A stretch of DNA of 40,326 nucleotides from Phallusia fumigata. Lineage: Eukaryota > Chordata > Ascidiacea > Phlebobranchia > Ascidiidae. This document shows positions 12,755 to 22,893 of the stretch, piece by piece. How positions within the stretch are numbered: position 1 is the first letter of the stretch; the number at the start of each line of letters is the position of its first letter. The notes under the pieces are model-generated. The model was not told the origin of the DNA. It worked only from the letters and a program-made list of their open reading frames with translations, and ran no database searches. A program made the translations under genes and the position numbers. The DNA is taken from the NCBI GenBank assembly GCA_008931825.1, contig QXVZ01004586.1:1-40326 (forward strand), given 5' to 3'.

Positions 12755-14975
12755 TGCTTTAAGACACTTAGTTTTTTTTCAAATACAAGTCATTTAATAA
12801 AATCAGAACCTATTGAACAAAAGAACCTAATTAGTAATTATGCTATGGTATTTATATGCATGAAAAATAGTGGCACATAAATAAAATTTTGGGTACCCAT
12901 CAAGAGGGGACATATATTTTTAATACCTTTTTCTGAGTAAGGCTAGTTTGTTAACATTATTTGGTCAAGAAAGAGTCATCCAAATTAATTTAAATTTCTA
13001 CACATTGCAGATGAGAATCTTGAAGTTGGTTACCCTTATAACACATTACTTGCAGTATTTTCAGCTTACACAGTAAGTACTTCATAACTAGTTTAGTTGT
13101 CCCAACCCCTTGACGCCGAAAGCCCTACTGCAGATTGATACCTGCAGGTGTTGCAGTAATAAGCGCACCTATGTTACGATGCAGATGCGCGGTTTTTGAA
13201 GGCTCAACGTTAATCTTTTCAAGTTTAAGATACAAAAAAACTGTGAAGCTAATATTCACAAAGACCAAACTATTGCCATTTTCAGCATAATTCCAGAAAA
13301 AAAAACAGAAAAAAAAGACAAAAAAATAAACATTTATTATTATATTTTATCTCAAATCACATGAAAAGCTTAAATAATTTATAAAAACAGCCGAAGGTGT
13401 TACAGTTTCACAACCAGTTACTACTCACAGAAAATACACGATTTGTATGATTTACAAATCACAGTTATGAGCAAAAACAATAAACTTCGCACGCAAATAC
13501 ACGTTTTATTGAAACCTTACGTGAAGTTGCACGTCAACCCACAAGCCTAATCCTTTGGTGGGCCATATGCAACACAAATTTAGGTCAGAATGTATTGTTT
13601 CATGTCCAGGCTGGAAGTATACAATCTACACTCCTCGTATGTTTGAAATTATCTGTGTAATTTTATGGAAATGGCCCATATTAATTAATTTTAACAAAAA
13701 AATGTAAAAAAGGCCAAAAAGCCAAACGAATTTTCTGACGCCAACCATCTTGAAAAAAAGACAGATTTCTGGAATTTGGCGTCAAAAAAACCAATCTTGC
13801 AACCCTGCACCGTGGTTCTCTTCTTTAGCTGTGCGTTGGGACCACTGATTTCTATGTTGACATGTGCGTCGTTTTCACTTTCCAGAAATGTCGCTCAATA
13901 ATTCCGTTTCGAAGCTTAACTGATTTTGTCAAAAAACACAACTTTGATAATAATTAAAGCGCCAAATTCTTATCGTTATCGCGTCACAAGTCCAACCTAA
14001 TTATCTTGCATTTAGTCCGCCTGGCAACCGGCAGGTAACCGTTTTGATGTGACGAAACTCGTAAATACTGCAGGTAACCCGTTCAAATGCGCGAAAGGAG
14101 ACGAAATTGCAAAACAGCAGTAGTTAAAGTGTAAAATTAGAAAAAAAATACAGGTATCTAGAGGACCTGTGTTGCTAAGCGCTTTACTGCAGTGTGTTCG
14201 ACTTTCACTCTATTCGTTACCCGCAGTATTTACGAGTTTCGTTGCATCTAATTGCGTTATGTACGGGTCACCAAGAGGTTGATTTTTTAATGTACGAGCT
14301 CAATGCATTTATAGAAGTCAGATTTATAACTCATACTAAACTTTGCCCAACTAAAATGTTTTGTTCGACATGGCGAATGGATGCAGGGCCACTCTGAACT
14401 GTACGCATTCTGTGTACAGCCAACTTAACTTGCTCATGTGGCGCTTTCGAACTTTAAATGCTGTGTTGTGACTGGCTGTTCGTTTGTGTATGTGAACCAA
14501 TCGCAAGAGGGCTTTAAACCGTAAATGCCCAAACCCAAACAGAGTTTAAAAAACGCACCGGTGACGTCAATGCCCACAACCGCGCTGTAGCTCAGCAGTA
14601 GCTGAGTCCTATTCGCTTTGCATAGCGCAATGCCGTCTTTGCTTAAAGTAACTTTTGCTTCTTTGAGATTTTTTAAACAAACCCTAATGCATTGTTTCTT
14701 GTCTTGGATTCTATTTGAATAAGATAATAAACAAACAATCTGAAGTGCACAACACCTGTGTAAAGATTCCGGGACTCTGTCCCGGCAAGCTCAGAAGCTT
14801 TGAAGAGGTGTACGAAGGTTATACTTCTGTTAAGGTCGTTGGTATCCAGTTTTTACATACCACACCTGAGAAGGCAAATATAACGATGACTTTACTAAGC
14901 GTGGTCAAAAAATTGGTCTGTCTGAGGTTTGGAAAGGATATCTCAGAAGAAAACTTACAAACCAATGTTGGGTAA
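12755..14975. other. Spacer upstream of caprin; no gene recognised
   Basis: This segment lies 5' of the caprin start. It includes an inverted hairpin-repeat end near 12893-12920, A-rich sequence at 13300-13340, and a more GC-rich portion around 13800-14600 that could include the caprin promoter. I saw no TATA box or splice acceptor good enough to place the caprin 5' end. Short open frames (14194-14397, 14715-14975) have no recognisable domains. Confidence 0.5.
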
Positions 14976-15150
14976 AGAGTCTACGTCGAGTCTCAAGTCA
15001 AGTCAAGTCAAGTCTCAAGAGGTTCGAGTCTCAACTCAAGTCTCCAAGGGGTTCGGTTTCAAGTCAAGTCCCAAGGGTTCCGAGTATCAAGTCAAGTCAA
15101 GTCGCTGGTGTTTCGAGTCTTGTTCAAGTCTCGGTTCAACGGGTACGTGA
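14976..15150. repeat. CAAGTC/GAGTC low-complexity repeat
   Basis: Runs of CAAGTC and CGAGTCTC words repeat irregularly (for example caagtcaagtcaagtc near 14996-15015). A second block lies at 15494-15575 and traces occur near 16998. The later block is the insertion site of the hAT element at 15576. The overlapping 73-codon open frame at 14929-15150 only translates the repeat. Confidence 0.75.
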
Positions 15151-15257
15151 ATATTGAACGCAATGCCTTTTAACGCAAGGAAAAATCTAAGTTTTGTGCA
15201 TCACAGGCCAAACGCGCAAAAAACTTCAGCATTATGATTAAAAGCGCTGCATTTAAA

Positions 15258-15348
15258 CCAACACTAGTTTTGGAAATGATGTGAAACTATGAAAATATGT
15301 ACCACACCTTCACTATCAGCGTAATAAAATTCATAGTAGTGTATGACC
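15258..15348. repeat. Dispersed 90-bp repeat, copy 1 of 2
   Basis: 'ccaacactagttttggaaatg' style sequence, followed by 'cactatcagcgtaataaaattcatagtag', occurs here and again at 17518-17602 in the same orientation with about 90 percent identity by eye. The copies are 2.2 kb apart with unrelated flanks, so they look like fragments of one dispersed element. No termini were resolved. Confidence 0.65.
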
Positions 15349-15575
15349 ACATCAGCCACAATGAAGTAAAGTAACCTCTTGAAACTTATGTTTGCGACAT
15401 TTTGAATAAATACGTAGAAACTAACCGTAAAACTCCCTGTAAGCGTCGCATATTTGGTGCTACTTGTTATCTATTCGATCGTAAATTTTGTTCGAGTCTT
15501 AGGTCAAGTCAAGTCTTTGGTTTTGCGAGTCCGATTCAAGTCAAGTTAAATCTTTTCAAAGCAGTGACTCGAGTC

Positions 15576-16053
15576 CAAGGGCGTACCCATCCCAAAATTT
15601 TGGTGGGGGCCAAATTATACTTTGACTAAACCAAGCAACATTTTTTGTTTGAAACAAAAAACGACTAGGTGTGCCTAATGGCAATTTCTTTTGAGAAAGA
15701 AATGTAAAAAAATAACAAAAAGCGTTTTCGTCACATATTAAATACTATGCAATTAGCACACGCTTAAACTTACTGTTCTGAATTAAAGCACAACTCAAAC
15801 TAGCAGTTCATACAATAATACCTGGTCTGGGAAATACCACGTTTATTTTACAGCAACGCCCATTGTGATTTGACAATACAATCAATTTCCGCAGCTCTTA
15901 CAAATTCTTTTGTGCTAAAGTTTAATCACGGACGTCCTAAAATAAATGCAGAACCTCACTAAAAAAATCTGTTTTTCCAGGGGTGACCTACCTCAACGTA
16001 ACATAAAAATTTGGGGGTAGTCATGCCCCTTTGGCCCCCTGGCTACGCCAATG
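15576..16053. mobile_element. Non-autonomous hAT-like element with perfect 8-bp TSD
   Basis: The left end reads CAAGGGCGTACCCA and the right end, on the minus strand, CATTGGCGTAGCCA. It is flanked by identical 8-bp repeats CTCGAGTC (15568-15575 and 16054-16061). Length is 478 bp with no transposase. It sits within a CAAGTC/GAGTC repeat block. Its right third is repeated after the N at 16143 because of the contig overlap there, so it should not be counted as two insertions. Confidence 0.85.
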
Positions 16054-16346
16054 CTCGAGTCCCTTTTTTTAATGACTTGTTACATACATTTTGCTATTTA
16101 CAGAATCTATAGTTTCATGCGTTTTCATTGTCATCGATTAATNAAAATAAATGCAGAACCTCACTAAAAAAATCCGTTTTTCCAGGGGTGACCTACCTCA
16201 ACGTAACATAAAAATTTGAGGTAGCCATGCCCCTTTGGCCCCCTGGCTACGCCAATGCTCGAGTCACTTTTTTTAATGACTTGTTACATACATTTTGCTA
16301 TTTACAGAATCTGTAGTTTCATGCGTTTTCATTGTCATCGATTAAT
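15939..16346. repeat. 204-bp direct duplication around N at 16143
   Basis: The 204 bases before the N (15939-16142) are repeated in 16144-16346 with a 1-base deletion and a few substitutions. Both copies end at 'atcgattaat'. The copies abut the N exactly, as expected if two overlapping or allelic contig ends were not merged. Confidence 0.85.
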
Positions 16347-17880
16347 GTTGTTTTTACTCCATACGAAATTATGTTATGACATCTCATTCAAAATTTCTGT
16401 TGTGGCCAAATAGTGGTAGGAGTGGTATTCTTGGCTGTGTCATTTATTTGTGTTTACGTTCTGTGTTTAATGTATATGACCACTAACCGCCAATTAAGCT
16501 GTCTAACTCTATCCGTAAAGCAACATGCAAAAGTAAACAAAATGAAAACAACAATATGACAAAGCCATTTATTAGCATTTTTTGTACCTGTCACGCCAGT
16601 TGTGGCGTCGTAGATTCCAGGCCTACCGGCCCCAGGGTCATTGGAGATAAGCACCTCTAGTTTAGTGCAACCCTCCTGCCTATGTGTAATTCTGTTTTCT
16701 GCTTTCTCTGTTACGTTTAATGTTAATCAAGTTAACCGTAAAATTTTTAAATTTTGTTAAGGAGCCCTCCAGCCAAACTATAGGACTAGATGATAGCAGG
16801 GATGCCAACTCTGCTAAGCTGCAGTAAAGGAGAAACTTGAGTGATATCACGTCTCGAAAACACACTTTCAATTATTATTTTGATCTAATGATGACTTAAT
16901 ATGTTGGGACTACTATTACAAGTTTTCTCACATAGATTTCATTCACAACAAATTACGGCTAGATTTTGTGAAGGGCCCCAACAATATTGTTTTGGTCCTT
17001 CGAGTCTCGGTTCAAAAATTTAACCGCAAGTCAAAACGATTTTAAAACAAAGGAGTGTTTTTTCAAATCTTAATAAAGGACAAGGACAAATGGAGCTGAA
17101 TAAAAGATTGTCTTCCGAAATAATTAAAAGGCAAGTCTTTTTAATGCCCATGCACTGCCAAAAACACTTTCCGTCGGCCTAATGACAGTAGGCAGCCAGA
17201 AACCAGTTTAGCGCAGCTAAGATCGCCTGAGCGGCAGAAAACGTGATCCGGGTAACATGGTACCGCCGACCCCACCGAAACACCTCTACAACAAGAATTA
17301 AAGACGCTATGCGATTTTCTATCAAAAATTACGTTATGGTTTCACGATACGAGATGGACAAGTAGCCGTGGAGTCAGATTTAAATCTGATTAACCTTTCC
17401 GTGTCAGTTTAAAGGGAATGCACTATAGTGTCTTATTTTAACCAAAATCATAAATTAATCCAAATATGATCGTGTTACGGTGGCCGAAAAGTACATCTTG
17501 ATAACTTTTTCCGCAGACCAACACTAGTTTTAGAAATGATGTAAAATTATGAAAACCAGACCTCCACTATCAGGGTAATAAAATTCATAGTAGTTTATGA
17601 CCTTAATTTATAATACGGTACGCCTTTTGTAACGAGGTACGAGGTACGCTCATCTCGATACATACCGTACCGTACTGCCATTTTTGCACGCAGCTTGTCT
17701 GTTGTGTCATGAAGATGCTTCTCCATTTGTTAAAATTCCATTTGTATTGCTTTGAAGGTTAGGCATCATACATTTTAACTGTTTAAAATGCTTGATGAAT
17801 AATATGAAATGATACCTAATGCAAAAAAAAACATTTAAACATTTTTTAAGTTCTCGGAGAACAAGTCAAATTGTATTTTT
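16347..17880. other. Spacer with repeat fragments; no gene recognised
   Basis: No splice-consistent coding exon was found on either strand. The stretch holds copy 2 of the 90-bp dispersed repeat (17518-17602), a remnant of the GAGTC repeat near 16998, and a run of GGTACG/CGTACC words (about 17618-17685) that could form a small inverted repeat. 'gcagggatgccaactctg' near 16797 looks like a transposon end, but no partner end was found. Confidence 0.45.
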
Positions 17881-18950
17881 AAGGAGGACATGTCCTCCAA
17901 AAAGAAAACGTATGGTAGACCTAATTATACCGTAAATAAAAAGCACAGAATTAAGATAATATTTCTATGTCACAACAAACATTCTGTTGTCATCGCCATG
18001 GTAGTTACAGACGCTTGGCTACAGATTTTACTCGAGTTTAGAAAGACTGTTGAGGGTTATCGTACGTCCGGCTTGCAGGGTTTATTTATCGCGGAGAAAT
18101 AGGTGTCAATGACCTAATAATTTGTTGAAAAAACTTAGATGCACTAAAAAAACGCCCTCAAACACGCAATAAATAAAACCTAAAACATACGATGCAGTAG
18201 CAGAAAAGGGCTCAATGTGAACCTGTAAAAGTTACACATATTCCTTGACTTTTTTGTCACAGCAAAATCTCTGCTTCAGGCTATTTTAATTGTTACAGAA
18301 AATAGGACATGTCCTCCTTAATTTGTTGAAAAAACTTAGATGCACTAAAAAAACGCCCTCAAACACGCAATAAATAAAACCTAAAACATACGATGCAGTA
18401 GCAGAAAAGGGCTCAATGTGAACCTGTAAAAGTTACACATATTCCTTGACTTTTTTGTCACAGCAAAATCTCTGCTTCAGGCTATTTTAATTGTTACAGA
18501 AAATAGGACATGTCCTCCTTAATTTGTTGAAAAAACTTAGATGCACTAAAAAAACGCCCTCAAACACGCAATAAATAAAACCTAAAACATACGATGCNAA
18601 GATAATATTTCTATGTCACAACAAACATTCTGTTGTCATCGCCATGGTAGTTACAGACGCTTGGCTACAGATTTTACTCGAGTTTAGAAAGACTGTTGAG
18701 GGTTATCGTACGTCCGGCTTGCAGGGTTTATTTATCGCGGAGAAATAGGTGTCAATGACCTAATAATTTGTTGAAAAAACTTAGATGCACTAAAAAAACG
18801 CCCTCAAACACGCAATAAATAAAACCTAAAACATACGATGCAGTAGCAGAAAAGGGCTCAATGTGAACCTGTAAAAGTTACACATATTCCTTGACTTTTT
18901 TGTCACAGCAAAATCTCTGCTTCAGGCTATTTTAATTGTTACAGAAAATA
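17881..18950. repeat. 201-bp tandem repeat with GGACATGTCC palindrome, broken by N
   Basis: Units starting with 'aatttgttgaaaaaac' at 18119, 18320 and 18521 are 201 bp apart and essentially identical; each junction carries GGACATGTCCTCCTT. The palindrome GGAGGACATGTCCTCC also opens the preceding region at about 17883. The third unit is cut by N at 18598. After it, the sequence restarts inside the pre-repeat region (18599 onward equals 17953 onward), passes through one unit and exits to unique DNA near 18951. The true copy number therefore cannot be read from this assembly. Confidence 0.85.
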
Positions 18951-18991
18951 GTGCATTCAATGCATTTTTGCCATAACTTTACTGCTTTAAA

Positions 18992-19009
18992 ATGTTTAAC
19001 CAGTAAACA
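18992..19009. promoter_or_regulatory. Candidate inverted pair of forkhead sites upstream of FoxJ1-like gene
   Basis: TGTTTA and GTAAACA face each other about 5 bp apart, 13-30 bp upstream of the first ATG of the forkhead gene. GTAAACA fits the general forkhead core RYAAAYA. Such words are frequent in AT-rich DNA, so function is only a suggestion. Confidence 0.3.
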
Positions 19010-19021
19010 TTGGACAATAGA

Positions 19022-21849
19022 ATGAAATCCATGCCAAAAAGTCGTTTGACAAGAGCCCAAATGCAAGCACAGCTTCGGCAAAATGCACGTACACTCTGTT
19101 CAAACTGCCCCAAAATGGTGGGTAGTGTTGTTAAAAAGTGATTTAAGATTTTTTTTTAATATTTTGCCAAACTAATTTAATGCACATTTGTTTACAGACT
19201 CAAACAAATGGCGCCCTGGATGACAGCTTGACAAGTTTGCAGTGGTTATGGAACCTAAATGTCAATATCAATCCACCATTTGAAAACAGTAAGGGCCTGA
19301 AAGCAGTAAGTCCAGAAAGGGTGATGCCAGAAAGTGGAAATCAAGCAGTTCAATCACATAACAATTTTAATTTCAACAAACAATCAACCTCAGCCTGCCA
19401 TTTTCCAGAGTGTACTCGTCCAAGTGTTTCAGCATCTGTAACAAATTCAGAGAATCTCTGTTCATGCAACCAGTACAATTCCATCGCACTTGTCAACAAA
19501 GTAACATGTGATAACCTTACAGCAAACCAGTTTTCACACAGTAAAGAGAGTATTGTTCACACAGCAGTCACTGTTAGGAATGAATGTCCTACAGCACAAC
19601 AAAAACAAGTTTTGACTGGCAAGCACAAAAATAATAGAAGTAAAATTCACCAACCACAGCAGTGTGTGGGACCATTGCTTTCTGATGCAGCAAAACCATA
19701 CCAAACTACTGCATTGCCATCATCCCAGATAAAACTGGATGTTCTTCCAGGTCCAATTGACTACAAAACAAATGCATATGTTAGACCACCCTTTTCATTA
19801 GTTTCCCTGGTGTGTATGGCTTTACACAAATCAAAGCGTAGCAAAATGTCAGCATCATCTATATGGAAATGGATCAAAGATAACTTCATCTATTATCGAT
19901 ACTCAGACACTTTTTGTCAGGTAGATGATTAAGTGTTTTTATTTCTGTTATGACTAACAATTTCTTGCATTATATCTTTACCTTTAGTCATTGATAATAG
20001 ATGCCTTTCATACCTTTAGTTTTATACCTTTAGTTACTAATGTAATTAAATTTACCTACTAGGTGCAAGTTTGAACCAATAATAACTTAACAAGTAACAG
20101 TTCAGGATCATTTTGATTCTCATCTACATTGTGAAGAGAAATTTTCAATTTCAAAACTATTTCTATTTCGCAGAAATCCATAGAACAAACTCTACTTAAG
20201 AGCAAATACTTTTGCAAAACTCAGCGCAAAAGAAAACAACAAAGCAACTTTACTTTCTGGCAAATCAATCCATGCCATTTTACAAATAAAGCAAACAAAC
20301 AAATTGGTAAGAGTTTCGTGCATTTTGGTATTTCTGTTTTAAATGTCTGTTAAAGTGGTCATTAATTGAAACAAAATAATCTACAAAAAGTTTTACAACA
20401 TTGCACAAGTCTAAACTTTCTTTTCAATGAGTATTTGTTTTCATAGTTGTTTTTTAGCCCTATTTAGAAAAAAGTTAGATGTGTGCATAACATTTTAAAT
20501 AAATTTAGGAATGCCATTCACACATGTCAGCATAACACACAAATATGGGTCAAAAATGTTATCTGACTTTTATAAAGAGTTCCATGGTAAATATTAGTTT
20601 TGTATGGAGCCCAAGGGCATTCTGATTGCTCAACTTAGCCGTTTAATAAATGTATTCAAAGTGTTTTACCATGTGTCTTCTTGCAATCAAACCTATTTTA
20701 TAAAACCCAACAATCAATGTACATTGGCCATGTTACAAGACAGTTATGTTATATGGCCATTTGTGGACGTTACTCTGACAATCTGTGGTTTTGTTGCATT
20801 TTGACCAGTTTATTTATTAAACAAAGAACAAAAATTGTATTCTATGATAATGCGAATTTTTTTTTGAAGAGATGCATTCTGATGTTTCACTTGAAAACTC
20901 TGCTCAACAACTACAAGGTATTTCAAAGTCTGCCAACAGTGCAACAATGTTTTTGACGGTTGCCAGTAGGAAAAGAAAGCAGCCCAGTCCACAAAAAAGA
21001 GTTCACAATCAAAGCAACATGCAAAGTTGCAAGTGTAAAGAATCAACTCAAACAGAAAATATAGATCAAAAAAATCTTCTCCAAGAGCAAGCACCAGAAC
21101 TTGGATCTTTAAAAGGTGACTACAACTGGAATTCGGTCTTTGATGATTTTTTTGGCAACTGTGATATTGAGTTACCACCTCAAACAGTTTCAATGTCTTC
21201 GAAATCAGTTTCCACTGCAACCCCAAGCAACATGCTTGTTGGTTTAGTGGAAGATACTGAAGCCCATAATGCAGTTGTTTTGCATGACAATGAAGGAGAA
21301 TTAAACAACGAAAATAAATTCATTGTATCAGGACAAAGTAATGAACTAGAAACAGGAACCTGGAAAGAATCTGATGTTAATGAAACAATGTTCAATGATT
21401 GCAGCACTGACTATGCAAATCTGGGCATAGGGGGGCTGAATGGGGTAAAGGAAGTTGACAGTCTTCTCATTGATGTTGGAGATATTGACCTCACTATCAC
21501 AGGAAGGCAGATTGAACCACCTCCAGAGTGGGTACCTGTTTCAGGAGATATTGATGCAATACTTTGCGAAAAACAAGATGACAATTTGCTAAATCGAACT
21601 GAAGATTTGTGTTCAACAGAAGATTTATCTTCATTATTTGGGTGTGGATTAAATCAACCATTGTTTAATGCTGGGATGGAATGCCAGACCAAGGGGAAAA
21701 GTGAAGGCTGCAGTACATCTCAGCATCAGTTACAAACATCTTCCGGTAGTCAATGGTATAAACAACACAGTGTTTATACCACAAGCGAAGACAACCCAAT
21801 ATATCAAAACAAACTAAACCCACCAAAAAGAAAATGCCTTCAATTTTAG
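19022..21849 (+). CDS. foxj1-like: FoxJ1-family forkhead protein with altered recognition helix
   Basis: FoxJ1 proteins are nuclear regulators of motile-cilium genes. Four exons splice in phase: 19022-19117, 19198-19920, 20174-20306 and 20870-21849, giving 643 residues; vertebrate FoxJ1 is near 420. The first ATG at 19022 was chosen; 19031 is also in frame. Residues 39-46 read LDDSLTSLQWL, a FoxJ1 N-terminal block. The forkhead spans about 226-315 (YVRPPFSLVSLVCMAL, SSIWKWIKDNF, FTFWQINP). C-terminal FoxJ1 blocks are RKRKQPSPQKRV (351-361), LKGDYNW (398-404) and DLTITGRQI (524-532). Odd: where forkheads have NSIRHNLSLN, this gene has KSIEQTLLKS (from 274), losing the DNA-contacting Asn and His. 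The frame is intact, so it is not an obvious pseudogene. It may be a fast-evolving paralogue; sequence-specific DNA binding is doubtful. Family call is strong, orthology unsure. Confidence 0.88.
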
Positions 21850-22106
21850 AGGGGTAAAAATGGTGGTAAACTTAACTGTGTTTATTACTCTGCACTTTGT
21901 TTTGATAAAAATTAAAATGGCATGTATATACATACATATATATTTTTTATTTTGTCTAATGTAAAATTGTGATGCCGAGGTAGATTAAAAATTGTTTCAC
22001 ATTACAGTCACTGTTTATCCGTTTCTTTGAGGATGGAACAATTCAGAATTAACATTTTTGTGTTTGGGTAAGCAGTCTGGGGAAAATTCTTAATAATCTC
22101 AATGTC

Positions 22107-22541
22107 AATTGTAATGATTAGTTTTCTGTAAAAACTGAATATAAAAAACACTATCTGCAAATTCTGTGTGTCTTTATGCAATATATAATCCTACTTTTTT
22201 GCAAACAACACATGTATACCCTCTGTTAATTGCCTCGCACTTATCAGAGTAGATACTTCGATGTACTTAACAGGTGCATCCTATTTAAACAATATTAGTT
22301 GGCCCCAGATGCCTAATGTCTTATGTCAATTTTCTTCCTTTCAAATATACTTCATTGGTCTGGGTACATGAGCTTTTTTTATTGCAGGGGTGCAAAATGT
22401 GCATTTCATAAAGTTTCCCCTTCAAATAAATTTGTTTCTTATTGATCTTNAATTGTATTGATTAGTTTTCTGTAAAAACTGAATATAAAAAGTACTATCT
22501 GCAAATTCTGTGTGTCTTTATGCAATATATAATCCTACTTT
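22107..22541. repeat. 91-bp direct duplication flanking N at 22450
   Basis: A 91-base segment at 22107-22197 ('attagttttctgtaaaaac' to 'aatcctacttt') recurs at 22451-22541, starting right after the N. Here the copies are separated by about 250 bp of sequence present only on the left contig. It lies 3' of the forkhead gene. This is probably another unresolved contig overlap. Confidence 0.75.
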
Positions 22542-22646
22542 ATTACTAGAATTAGCAATAATTGCATAATTGGTAACCCTTGTGGTGAACAATCCTATTA
22601 AAAAGTTGGTGCGAAAAATCCAGTAAAAGTTCGCTGCGCTTTACAT

Positions 22647-22885
22647 CAGTGGTTCCCAACCTTTTTCTGCTCGTGGCCCACAACAGTTACGATATCACAA
22701 CTGAGCTTTGTTTTCTAACAAAACTTTGTTTTACGACTTAGACGTTTTTGTTTTATGTGTATGGCTCTTACAGTGAGCAACTTCATGAGATATAATGGAT
22801 TAGCAACTGACTATCCGTATGGTAGCTTTTTGCTTCGCGGCCTTCCATAAAGGGCTTCGCGGCCCAGAACGGTTGTGAAGCGCTG
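22647..22885. mobile_element. Non-autonomous hAT element with perfect 8-bp TSD
   Basis: A 239-bp element. The left terminus is CAGTGGTTCCCAACC and the right terminus, read on the minus strand, CAGCGCTTCACAACC, 12 of 15 matching, a classic hAT end. Both sides have the identical 8-bp duplication CTTTACAT (22639-22646, 22886-22893). Inverted 'gtggcccac' and 'cggcccag' words continue inside each end. It has no coding capacity. Confidence 0.92.
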
Positions 22886-22893
22886 CTTTACAT

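Noticed and set aside
14583..14640. tRNA-like sequence (gctgtagctcagcagtagc)
   Set aside because: It has an A-box-like word but no B box or acceptor stem pairing could be found.
17890..18102. 70-codon Lys-rich open frame after the palindrome
   Set aside because: It is made of repeat sequence duplicated after N 18598, with no family resemblance and no supporting splice structure.
17881..18319. A transposon with 16-bp inverted ends AAGGAGGACATGTCCT
   Set aside because: The motif is itself a palindrome, so it pairs with itself in either orientation. The last repeat unit lacks it, and no target-site duplication is visible.
20810..21407. Minus-strand open frames of 138 and 75 codons
   Set aside because: They lie antisense to the last exon of the FoxJ1-like gene and show no recognisable domain.
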